DNA from: JBAVVD01 sp049697115
GTDB taxonomy: Bacteria > Acidobacteriota > Aminicenantia > Aminicenantales > UBA4085
Length of the DNA stretch: 64,000 nt
Direction of reading: 5' to 3'
Assembly: GCA_049697115.1 (NCBI GenBank)
Contig: JBAVVD010000009.1
Span: 1 to 64,000 of the forward strand
Position numbers and translations under genes: made by a program. This document shows positions 50,356-58,232 of this stretch, in pieces (position 1 is the stretch's first letter; the number at the start of each line of letters is the position of its first letter). The notes below the pieces were generated by a model, which was not told the origin of the DNA, made no database searches, and worked only from the letters and a program-made list of their open reading frames with translations.

Positions 50356-52380
50356 ATGAGCTATAAACCATTTGTCCCCGAAAAGACCGACCTCAGGGAA
50401 TTCACACTCAAAGCTTTGATTCTTGGACTCATAATGACCGTCGTTCTCGGAGCTGCGAATGCGTATCTCGGACTCCGTGCGGGAATGACCATCGCCGCCA
50501 CCTATCCTGCGGCAGTCATCGGGATGGCCGTCCTCAGGCTTCTCAGAGGGTCCATCCTTGAAGAAAATTTTGCCCGAACCGTAGGGTCCATTGGTGAATC
50601 TGTAGCCGCTGGAGCCATCTTCACCATACCGGCCTTTCTCATCTCCGGTGCCTGGTTGAAATTCAACACGGTCGATGCCTATATCAAGTCCTCCGCCCTC
50701 ATGTTTGTCGGCGGTTTTCTGGGAATTCTTTTTGTCACCTTTTTGCGCCGGGTGATGGTCACCGATCCCGAACTCCAGTTTCCCGAATCGATCGCGGCTT
50801 CGGAAATTCATAAGGCGGGGCAGAAAGGAAGCGCAGGCGCCAAATTCCTGTTCCTGTCCATGGGGATCGGCTCCCTGATCTACGCTCTCGGCGTGATCAA
50901 ACTTTTCGCGGCCTCCAAGGAGTTTATTATTAAAGTGGGCCATATCGGCAGCAGCTTTGTCAGGCTGGGTGCCGACAAAGTTTCTCCCAAGATTGGGGCC
51001 GGCGGAACAGTGGCCGCCTCCGGTCCGGGCATCTATCCGGCATATATCGGAGTCGGCTACATCATTGGCCCGAGGCTGGCGTCGCTGAATTTTGCCGGAG
51101 GGGTTCTCGCCTGGGGGCTATTTGCCCCTCTCCTGATGTTCTTTCTCGGGCCTCAACTTGTGAACACGTTTTATGGGCCGGGCGTGTCCATGGCCAGCGT
51201 CACCTGGGATACAATGGTCACCGATGTCTGGAAATTCATCATCCGTCCGATCGCCGTCGGCGGAATGCTCGTCGGCGCAGGCTACACGCTTTTCCGGATG
51301 AGGAAAAGCCTCGGTGCCGGGCTCAAACGCTCTGTCGGGGATGTCAAAAAAGCGGCCGGCCAGATCGAAATGCCCTCCCGGATTGAGAAGGATTTAAATA
51401 TGAAATTGGTCCTGACCGGACTGGGCGTCACATTCGTCCTCATGGTCTTCGTCTATAAAATCTTTGCAGGCTCCTATGGACCCGCTATTCTGGCTGCCGC
51501 GGTCATGGCCCTGGCGGGATTTTTCTTTGCCGCTGTCTCTGGAAATCTTGTGGGGATGATCGGCTCTTCGAATAATCCCATCTCCGGATTGACTCTCTCC
51601 ACTCTGATTATCGCCGCTCTGCTCATGGTGCTTGTCGGAGCGACAGGAGTAAACGGTGTGGCCTCCGTGCTGGGCGTGGCCGCGGTCGTCTGCGTCTCTT
51701 CGGCCGTGGCCGGAGAGATGCTTCAGGACCTGAAAGTCGGACATCTTCTCGGTGGAACACCGTGGAAGATGCAGGTGGGAAATATCTTCGGAATCCTCTT
51801 CTCCTCACTTGTCCTTTTCTTCCCCCTGATGCTTCTCCACGGCGCCTTCACTTTTGGCAGCAAGGAACTCCCTGCCCCTCAGGCAGGCCTTATGGCTGCT
51901 CTCGCCCAGGGTATTGTCGGGCGAGAAATGGCCTGGCCGCTCGTTATTGCCGGAATGTTCATGGGATTTGCTCTGATCCTTGTCCAGGTCAGGTCTCCCA
52001 TGCTTGTGGCTGTCGGAATGTACCTTCCACTGGAGACGACTTTTGCGATTTTCTGCGGCGGAATGATCAAGGCGATCCTGGATAAAATGGCCATAAAGAA
52101 AAACTTCAATCCGGCCCAGAAAGCCCGCATGGAAAATGTGGGAATCCTCCTGGCCTCCGGACTCATCGCCGGAGAAGCCCTGACAGGCCTGATCCGAGCC
52201 GGATGGAAATTCTTCTTCCTGCAGAAGCTGCTCAAAGCGGATATTCCGGAAATCCTTGTGCGCCCGAGTTATTTAATCGGTCTGGCTGTGCTGATTCTCA
52301 TCGGCTTCTATCTCGTTGCTCTGCCATTGAGGAAGGCCGGTGCTGCAGACGAGCCTCCGCCCCCATCCGCCATCATCTAG
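50356..52380 (+). CDS. OPT-family oligopeptide or metal-chelate transporter
   Basis: The 674-residue protein has about 15-16 membrane segments and the family start FTLKALILGLIMTVVLGAANAYLGLRAGMTIAA. Other OPT hallmarks are FVTFLRRVMVTDPELQFPES, LVGMIGSSNNPISGLTLSTL and AGEMLQDLKVGHLLGGTPWK. OPT proteins carry small peptides or metal chelates using the proton gradient; bacterial substrates are rarely known. It has its own promoter and a strong terminator, so it is a single-gene unit. Confidence 0.92.
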   Translation: MSYKPFVPEKTDLREFTLKALILGLIMTVVLGAANAYLGLRAGMTIAATYPAAVIGMAVLRLLRGSILEENFARTVGSIGESVAAGAIFTIPAFLISGAWLKFNTVDAYIKSSALMFVGGFLGILFVTFLRRVMVTDPELQFPESIAASEIHKAGQKGSAGAKFLFLSMGIGSLIYALGVIKLFAASKEFIIKVGHIGSSFVRLGADKVSPKIGAGGTVAASGPGIYPAYIGVGYIIGPRLASLNFAGGVLAWGLFAPLLMFFLGPQLVNTFYGPGVSMASVTWDTMVTDVWKFIIRPIAVGGMLVGAGYTLFRMRKSLGAGLKRSVGDVKKAAGQIEMPSRIEKDLNMKLVLTGLGVTFVLMVFVYKIFAGSYGPAILAAAVMALAGFFFAAVSGNLVGMIGSSNNPISGLTLSTLIIAALLMVLVGATGVNGVASVLGVAAVVCVSSAVAGEMLQDLKVGHLLGGTPWKMQVGNIFGILFSSLVLFFPLMLLHGAFTFGSKELPAPQAGLMAALAQGIVGREMAWPLVIAGMFMGFALILVQVRSPMLVAVGMYLPLETTFAIFCGGMIKAILDKMAIKKNFNPAQKARMENVGILLASGLIAGEALTGLIRAGWKFFFLQKLLKADIPEILVRPSYLIGLAVLILIGFYLVALPLRKAGAADEPPPPSAII

Positions 52381-52390
52381 ATCAAAAATC

Positions 52391-52428
52391 AAGGGGCGGC
52401 TTTCCTCTTAAAGGAGCCGCCCCTTTTT
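52391..52428 (+). terminator. Intrinsic terminator after the OPT transporter
   Basis: AAGGGGCGGCT (52391-52401) pairs perfectly with AGCCGCCCCTT (52415-52425). A 13-base loop separates them and T residues follow directly. Confidence 0.9.
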
Positions 52429-52490
52429 CTCAAGAAAATACCTGCCATTTGAACTCAGCCTGGAATTCTTTTAAAATAGGATAAGAAAAA

Positions 52491-53003
52491 ATGGCTGTTT
52501 TAGAAATTCTTAAAATCGGTCACCCCACTCTGACGAAAAAGGCTGCGCCGATCCAACAGATCGATAAGGAAATCATCCGGATCGCTCAGGATATGGTGGA
52601 GACCATGTATGCGGCGCCCGGCCTGGGCCTCTCCGCTCCTCAGGTGAATATCAGTCAAAGACTCATCACTATCGACCTTTCAATAGGCGAGAGAAAAGAA
52701 GACCTGATCATTCTTGTCAATCCTGAGATCATTTCCCGTGAAGGTAAGATCATTCAAGAGGAAGGCTGTCTGTCAGTGCCCAAAATTTATGAAAAAGTGG
52801 CACGGCCGTCCAAAGTTGTCCTCCGTGGCCTGGCCCTCGATGGAAAAGAGAAGGTCATTGAAGCCGAGAATCTCCTGGCCAGAGTTTTTTGTCACGAAAT
52901 CGACCATCTGAACGGGAAATTATTTATCGAATGGCTCTCTCCTCTGAAAAAAAATCTGATAAAAAAGAAATTTAAAAAACAGATGGACGCCGGCGAGAAG
53001 TAA
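52491..53003 (+). CDS. def: Peptide deformylase
   Basis: The enzyme removes the formyl group from nascent proteins. All three motifs are present: GLGLSAPQ (44-51), EGCLSVP with the metal ligand C93, and CHEIDHLNG giving H135, E136 and H139. The 170 residues are typical. A short Lys-rich tail follows. The stop overlaps the fmt ATG (TAATG), so the two are coupled. Confidence 0.96.
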   Translation: MAVLEILKIGHPTLTKKAAPIQQIDKEIIRIAQDMVETMYAAPGLGLSAPQVNISQRLITIDLSIGERKEDLIILVNPEIISREGKIIQEEGCLSVPKIYEKVARPSKVVLRGLALDGKEKVIEAENLLARVFCHEIDHLNGKLFIEWLSPLKKNLIKKKFKKQMDAGEK

Positions 53004-53935
53004 TGCGCATTGTCTTTTTCGGAAGTCCGACTTCTGCGCTTCCCTCTCTCCAAAAAATCCTGGAGGCCGGCCACCGCGTTGAACTCATCATCACACAGCC
53101 GGATAAGCCTTCGGGAAGAGGGAAAAAATTGACGCCCTGCCCGGTCAAGAAATTCGCACTGGAGCGGAACATCGCCTGCTATGAACCGGAGCGCATCCGC
53201 CAGGATTCAACCGCACTGGAGAAGATCCAGCGAATCAATCCGGATATCAATGTCGTCGTCGCTTACGGTCAGATCATACCCTCGTCCATCATTGACCTCC
53301 CTCCCTACAAATCCGTCAACATTCATTTCTCCCTTCTTCCCAAATACAGAGGCGCCTCTCCGGTCCAATGGGCAATCCTCAATGGCGAGAAGAAGACGGG
53401 AATCACCATTATCCAGCTCAACGAAAAGATGGACGAAGGGGATATCCTGCTGCAGAGAGAAGTGGCGATTTTCCACGGTGAATATGCCCATGCACTTGAA
53501 TCGCGGCTGGCACAGATAGGAGCTGAGCTTTTAATCACGGCGCTCTCTGCCATTCATCAAATCCGGCCGGTTCCTCAGGAACACGCCCTGGCCACTTATG
53601 CCCCTAAGCTCCACAAGGAGTCCGGATGCCTAGACTGGACAAAGGAGGCCGCTTTTATCGACAGGCAGGTCCGGGCCCTGACCCCCTGGCCGTCGGCCCA
53701 CACTTTTCTTCGGGGAAAGCGGATCATCATTCTCGAAGGCAGGGAAAAAGAAAGTGCGCGGCATCTCTGCTCTCCGGGAAAAATTATGGCCGTTTCTAAA
53801 GAGGGCATCGATGTCTGTTGCGGAGACGGCTGCCTCTATCTCATCACACGTCTTCAGCCGGAAAACAGAAAGGCGATGAGCGCCTATGCCTATGCTCTCG
53901 GAATAAAAAAGAATGACTTGTCTGCCTTTGATTGA
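53003..53935 (+). CDS. fmt: Methionyl-tRNA formyltransferase
   Basis: Fmt formylates initiator Met-tRNA with 10-formyltetrahydrofolate. The N-terminal catalytic domain has VFFGSPTSALPSL, TQPDKPSGRGKKL, and the active-site NIHFSLLPKYRGASPVQWAI with Asn and His; QLNEKMDEGDIL supplies the Asp. The C-terminal OB-type domain is present (310 residues in total). It forms a two-gene unit with def, with no terminator before the convergent M23 peptidase gene. Confidence 0.95.
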   Translation: MRIVFFGSPTSALPSLQKILEAGHRVELIITQPDKPSGRGKKLTPCPVKKFALERNIACYEPERIRQDSTALEKIQRINPDINVVVAYGQIIPSSIIDLPPYKSVNIHFSLLPKYRGASPVQWAILNGEKKTGITIIQLNEKMDEGDILLQREVAIFHGEYAHALESRLAQIGAELLITALSAIHQIRPVPQEHALATYAPKLHKESGCLDWTKEAAFIDRQVRALTPWPSAHTFLRGKRIIILEGREKESARHLCSPGKIMAVSKEGIDVCCGDGCLYLITRLQPENRKAMSAYAYALGIKKNDLSAFD

Positions 53936-53955
53936 TGGGGAGAAGTCCAGAAGAG

Positions 53956-54846
53956 TCAGTCTTCTTCGAGAACAAAATTGTACGGATTGACCGAATTGCC
54001 GTTTATCCGAACTTCATAATGAAGGTGCGGGCCGAGGGCTCTTCCTGTTTTTCCCACAAAGCCGATGACATCCCCTCTCTTGACCGTTTGTCCTTCTTTG
54101 ACCAAAAATTTACTCAAATGGCAATAGACCGTCGTCAGTTCTTCTCTATGGCTGATGATGACGGTTCTTCCGCCGATCTTATCGAATTTGACCTGAATGA
54201 CGATGCCGTCGGCGGTCGCCACGATGGGATTTCCGTAATTTGTGGCGATGTCAATCCCCTTATGAAATGCCATTTTCCCTGTAAAAGGATCGGGTCTCAT
54301 CCCGAAGCTTGAGGAAAGCCACCCGATAGTGGGCCAGATGGTGGGCGTACAGGCCAGTTTTGCAGCCTGGTCTTCGAAAAAGATGACGAGCGTATTCAGG
54401 TTGTTTTCAATAGTCTCTGCTTTTTGATTGATGGACTGAATATCAATCGGAGGAATAACGTTCTGCACAGATTGCCCTCCGCCTTCAACAACGCTCTCTC
54501 CCCCGATCCCCAATTCCTTAAGGACTTCAGGGGAAGTCAGGCCGGCCATCATATTCAGCTTCTTGGCATAGTTCTCAAAGCCTTCCAATTTCTTTTTTAA
54601 CTGGTCAACGGAATTTTCATATTCAACAATCGTCTCTTTCTGATCGAGATTTTCATGATAAAGAGCCTTGTAACTTTTCCGCGAGCTTTTCATATACACA
54701 TAATCCACCATCACGGCGGGAATGACAATGCCGAGAACAATGAAAATCCACATCCAAGTTTTGAGGGTTTTCTTGGAGAAAGAAATGGTCTTGGAGCCTG
54801 CTTTCGAATGCGGCACAATAATCAACGATAGAAACTTCTTTCCCAT
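53956..54846 (-). CDS. M23-family zinc metallopeptidase (murein endopeptidase-like)
   Basis: The 296-residue protein has an N-terminal membrane helix (about 31-48), a coiled coil (about 60-100), a linker, and a LytM domain (about 170-296). The zinc site is complete: H195 and D199 in FHKGIDI, and HLH around 274-276 in GPHLHYEV; TTVYCHLS gives the additional catalytic His at 243. It should cleave peptide cross-links or act near them in the periplasm. It lies downstream of the mutase genes but is unrelated in function. Confidence 0.9.
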   Translation of the reverse strand: MGKKFLSLIIVPHSKAGSKTISFSKKTLKTWMWIFIVLGIVIPAVMVDYVYMKSSRKSYKALYHENLDQKETIVEYENSVDQLKKKLEGFENYAKKLNMMAGLTSPEVLKELGIGGESVVEGGGQSVQNVIPPIDIQSINQKAETIENNLNTLVIFFEDQAAKLACTPTIWPTIGWLSSSFGMRPDPFTGKMAFHKGIDIATNYGNPIVATADGIVIQVKFDKIGGRTVIISHREELTTVYCHLSKFLVKEGQTVKRGDVIGFVGKTGRALGPHLHYEVRINGNSVNPYNFVLEED

Positions 54847-54890
54847 TTCCTCCCTTTGATTATCATGACTAAAAAAATAATGTCAAGCAT

Positions 54891-55313
54891 TTATTTGCTT
54901 TTTTTCCTAGACGATTTATCCTGCCTGTGATTCTCTATCCAGCGCACAATATCCATGGTCGATGAGCCTGGAAGGAATACTTCCGCAATGCCCATTTTCT
55001 TCACTTTGAGGATATCCTTTTCCGGAATGATTCCGCCGGCGATGACCATGATGTCCTCTGCTCCCTGTTTCTTGAGGAGACTCATGATTCTGGGGAAAAG
55101 CACTGTGTGCGCCCCGGAAAGAATGCTCAGGCCGATGATATCCACGTCTTCCTGAACGGCCGCATTCACAATCTCGTCGGGTGTCCGCCGCAAACCCGTA
55201 TAGATGACTTCCATGCCCGCATCCCTCAACGCCCGGCAGATCACTTTGGCCCCTCGATCATGGCCGTCCAGACCCGGCTTGGCGATCAAGACCCTTATCT
55301 TTATCTCTCCCAT
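54891..55313 (-). CDS. B12-binding small subunit of an acyl-CoA mutase
   Basis: The 140-residue protein is the cobalamin-binding half of a split mutase. DGHDRG (residues 16-21) is the DxHxxG motif whose His18 replaces the base on cobalt. GLSILSGAHTVLFPRIM and VIAGGIIPEKDI complete the Rossmann-like B12 fold. With the large subunit it forms an alpha-beta enzyme of the methylmalonyl-CoA or isobutyryl-CoA mutase type. GGGAGGA precedes its ATG. It starts 33 bases after the large-subunit gene. Confidence 0.92.
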   Translation of the reverse strand: MGEIKIRVLIAKPGLDGHDRGAKVICRALRDAGMEVIYTGLRRTPDEIVNAAVQEDVDIIGLSILSGAHTVLFPRIMSLLKKQGAEDIMVIAGGIIPEKDILKVKKMGIAEVFLPGSSTMDIVRWIENHRQDKSSRKKSK

Positions 55314-55346
55314 CCCAATCCTCCCGACAACAAGCGGTCAAAAATA

Positions 55347-56996
55347 TCAATACCATATGGGTTCACGGTACTCTCCATAAACTTCTTTCAAGGCATCCAT
55401 GATTTCTCCCAGAGTGGCATAGCTTTTCACGCACTTCAAAAGGAAGGGCATCAAATTCAGATCATCCACCGCCGCTTTTTTTAGGTCACTCAGCGTCTGC
55501 CGGACATCTGTCTGATTTCTCGTCTCCCGGACATTTTTCAAGCGTGCCAGCTGCTGGCGGGCAACACTTTCGTCAATCTGCAGAATGGGAATGGGGTCAT
55601 GGTCCACCACGTAGGCATTGACGCCGACAATGATCTTCTCCTTTCGATCCACTGCCTTCTGGTACCAGTAGGCGCTGTCCGCAATCTCCTTTTGGGGAAA
55701 ACCGAGCTCGATGGCTTTCACCATTCCGCCCATGTCGTCGATTTTTTTTATATATTCTTTGGCCTCTTTCTCCATGTCTCGAGTTAGGCTCTCAACGAAA
55801 TAGGCTCCGCCCAGCGGATCTAGACAGTTGGCAATGCCGCTTTCATGGGCAATGATCTGCTGGGTTCTTAAAGCAATAGTGACGGCTTCCTCAGAGGGGA
55901 GGGCGTACGTCTCATCCAGAGAATTGGTATGAAGCGACTGAGTTCCTCCAAGGACAGCCGCTAGGGCCTGGACCGCCACTCGGACGACATTATTGTAAGG
56001 CTGCTGGGCCATCAAAGAGACTCCCGAAGTTTGAGTATGGAACCTGAGCCACCAGCTCCGCGGATTTTTCGCTTTGAACTTGTCCCTCATGACTTCCGCC
56101 CAGATTTTTCTAGCCGCCCGGAATTTGGCGATCTCTTCAAAAAAATCGTTGTGAGAATTGAAAAAGAAAGAAAGGCGCGGCGCAAACTCGTCCACATTCA
56201 GCCCGCGCTCGAGGGCCCATTCCACATACTCAATTCCGTCGCGGAGCGTAAATGCCAGCTCCTGGATAGCCGTCGCTCCCGCCTCTCGGATATGGTAGCC
56301 GGAAATGGAAATGGTGTTCCACCTCGGAACTTCTTTGGCTCCAAACTCAAACGTATCCACGATCAACTTCATCGAAGCCCTGGGTGGAAAGACAAATGTC
56401 TTTTGGGCGATGTATTCTTTGAGCATGTCATTCTGGATGGTGCCGGAAATGACCTTGGGAGACACTCCCTGTTTTTCGGCCACCACGATGTACATCGCCC
56501 AGAGCACGGCGGCTGGCGGGTTGATGGTCATGGAAGTCGTGATTTTATCCAGGGGAATACCGTCAAAAAGTATTTCCATATCCGCCAGAGAATCGATGGC
56601 CACTCCACATTTCCCGATCTCTCCTTCAGCCAAGGGATGATCAGAATCAATTCCCATCAGCGTGGGAAGATGAAAGGCCACGCTCAATCCCGTCTGGCCC
56701 TGGGAAAGCAAGTATTTATACCTTTTATTGGTGTCCTGTGCAGCTCCGAATCCGGAGAATTGGCGCATCGTCCAGAGACGGCCGTGGTACATGGTTGGAT
56801 GTATTCCCCGTGTGAATGGATATTCTCCAGGAAAACCCAGCTCTTTCTCATAATCAAAACCGGGCAAATCGTCCGGGGTGTAAAGCTCTCTTATTTTTCT
56901 TCCGGAAACCGTTGTCCACTTGTCCTTGTCCTCAGATGTGTTCTCCATCGCTTTTGTATATTTCTCTTTTTTCCAAGACTTATACGGCTTTCTCAA
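55347..56996 (-). CDS. B12-dependent acyl-CoA mutase large subunit (methylmalonyl-CoA mutase family, isobutyryl-CoA mutase-type active site)
   Basis: The 549-residue TIM-barrel subunit shows QTGLSVAFHLPTLMGIDSDH, TTSMTINPPAAVLW and QTSGVSLMAQQPYNNVVRV, typical of the family. It lacks the B12 domain, supplied by the next gene. In methylmalonyl-CoA mutase the substrate carboxylate is held by a Tyr in RQY and an Arg in the later ARxTY-like segment. Here they are Phe80 (WTMRQFSGFG) and Gln198 (KEYIAQKTFVFPP), the pair known from isobutyryl-CoA mutase. It probably interconverts isobutyryl-CoA and n-butyryl-CoA. Translation starts at TTG 56996 behind AAGGAG. Genes meaB and epimerase are absent here. 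Confidence 0.85.
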   Translation of the reverse strand: MRKPYKSWKKEKYTKAMENTSEDKDKWTTVSGRKIRELYTPDDLPGFDYEKELGFPGEYPFTRGIHPTMYHGRLWTMRQFSGFGAAQDTNKRYKYLLSQGQTGLSVAFHLPTLMGIDSDHPLAEGEIGKCGVAIDSLADMEILFDGIPLDKITTSMTINPPAAVLWAMYIVVAEKQGVSPKVISGTIQNDMLKEYIAQKTFVFPPRASMKLIVDTFEFGAKEVPRWNTISISGYHIREAGATAIQELAFTLRDGIEYVEWALERGLNVDEFAPRLSFFFNSHNDFFEEIAKFRAARKIWAEVMRDKFKAKNPRSWWLRFHTQTSGVSLMAQQPYNNVVRVAVQALAAVLGGTQSLHTNSLDETYALPSEEAVTIALRTQQIIAHESGIANCLDPLGGAYFVESLTRDMEKEAKEYIKKIDDMGGMVKAIELGFPQKEIADSAYWYQKAVDRKEKIIVGVNAYVVDHDPIPILQIDESVARQQLARLKNVRETRNQTDVRQTLSDLKKAAVDDLNLMPFLLKCVKSYATLGEIMDALKEVYGEYREPIWY

Positions 56997-57023
56997 ATCG
57001 GCTCCTTTGTCGCCTGCTAAAAA

Positions 57024-57281
57024 CTAATCTTCCGTGACTTTGAATACTCTGTCTCCATCCCGGACATGGCCCTCAACACGAAGCCCCACGGAATCCCCTT
57101 TTTTGGCTGATTCGACAGGCTTGTGTTCGACCTGCATGGACTCGACTTTCTGATAGAAGTCAGTCGTATGGCCTTTGATCCGGATGGTGTCCCCGACCTT
57201 CAACTCGCCGACGGTTAATTCCAGGACACCCACTCCTATTTTTGAAAAATAATGGGCCATCTTTCCGATTTCATCTTCCAT
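57024..57281 (-). CDS. Translation-elongation-factor-like small protein (EF-Tu domain 2-like barrel)
   Basis: The 85-residue protein looks like one beta-barrel of EF-Tu domain 2: GVGVLELTVGELKVGDTIRI and YQKVESMQVEHKPVESAKKG with GLRVEG. Proteins of this type are free-standing domains without a G domain. They are often found near metabolic genes and have no established role. GAGGAGG precedes the ATG. It lies 27 bases upstream of the mutase large subunit on the same strand, so it is likely co-transcribed with it. Confidence 0.78.
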   Translation of the reverse strand: MEDEIGKMAHYFSKIGVGVLELTVGELKVGDTIRIKGHTTDFYQKVESMQVEHKPVESAKKGDSVGLRVEGHVRDGDRVFKVTED

Positions 57282-57426
57282 AATATCCTCCTCACCTTTT
57301 ATCCATAAAAATTATCAAAAACCTCAGGATTTGGCAAGGAGAAGTTGCGCCTCCGGGAGTTCCCTTTTTTCATCCGGTTATTAAACTGGGTCCTCGAAGT
57401 TGTGTTTCAGACGGATGGCCCGCCGA

Positions 57427-58185
57427 CTAGCCGCAAAGGACGGAACCGCCGTTCACGTTAATAATGGCGCCTGTGATGTGACGGGCCAGGTCCGAAGCGA
57501 GAAACAGAATGGGACCGGCGATATCTTCAGGAGGAGGAACGCGCTTGAGGGGGATGGACTCCTGAACGCTTTTTTTGAACTCTCCGTCACTAAAAACTTC
57601 GACGCACATATCCGTATCCACCCACCCAGGGGCGACGCAGTTCACACGGATGTTGTGGGGGGCCAGCTCGACGGCCAGAGACTTAGTCAGGGCGAGAACG
57701 GCTCCTTTACTCGCGGCATAATGGGAATGGAAGGCCTCTCCCCGAACGGCCGCAGTGGAGGCCACGTTGATGATCCAACCCCGATTTCTTTTTTTCATGT
57801 GAGGCACGACGGCGTTGCAGAAATAGAACAGGCTGTCCAGATTCACTTCCATCGTTGCCTTCCAGATTTCCTTTTCCATATTCCCCATTTCTCCATAGGT
57901 CCAAATGCCGGCATTGTTGACCAGGACATCGATATGTCCCCACGCTTTGACAATATCCTCAATCACACGATTGACCTCTTCTTCTCTGGAAACATCCCCT
58001 TTCAGAACGAGGCATTCTTTCCCCGTTTTTTCCACTTCTTTCCGGACCTCTTCGGCGGCGTTTTTGCGGCACAAATAATTGATGGCCACATCGCTGCCTG
58101 CCCGGGCGAACAAAATGGCCGTGGCTCGCCCTATTCCTCTGGAACCTCCCGTGATCAGAGTTTTTTTCCCCTTCAGACTAATCAT
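57427..58185 (-). CDS. Short-chain dehydrogenase/reductase (FabG-like)
   Basis: The 252-residue enzyme has the NAD(P) motif ITGGSRGIGRATAI near residues 11-24, NNAG in VLVNNAGIW, the catalytic Ser in INVASTAAV, and YAASK for Tyr and Lys. The ending GAIINVNGGSVLCG is as in 3-oxoacyl reductases. It probably reduces a 3-oxoacyl thioester or a related alcohol; the specificity is unknown. AGGAGA lies upstream of the ATG. It sits between acnB and the mutase group, all on the minus strand. Confidence 0.88.
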   Translation of the reverse strand: MISLKGKKTLITGGSRGIGRATAILFARAGSDVAINYLCRKNAAEEVRKEVEKTGKECLVLKGDVSREEEVNRVIEDIVKAWGHIDVLVNNAGIWTYGEMGNMEKEIWKATMEVNLDSLFYFCNAVVPHMKKRNRGWIINVASTAAVRGEAFHSHYAASKGAVLALTKSLAVELAPHNIRVNCVAPGWVDTDMCVEVFSDGEFKKSVQESIPLKRVPPPEDIAGPILFLASDLARHITGAIINVNGGSVLCG

Positions 58186-58232
58186 TGGTTCATTCTCCTA
58201 TCCATTGGGAATTTCCCGAACTCTATATCCTC

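Noticed and set aside
56031..57020. 329-codon open frame on the plus strand
   Set aside because: It is antisense to the mutase large subunit, which is conserved over its whole length.
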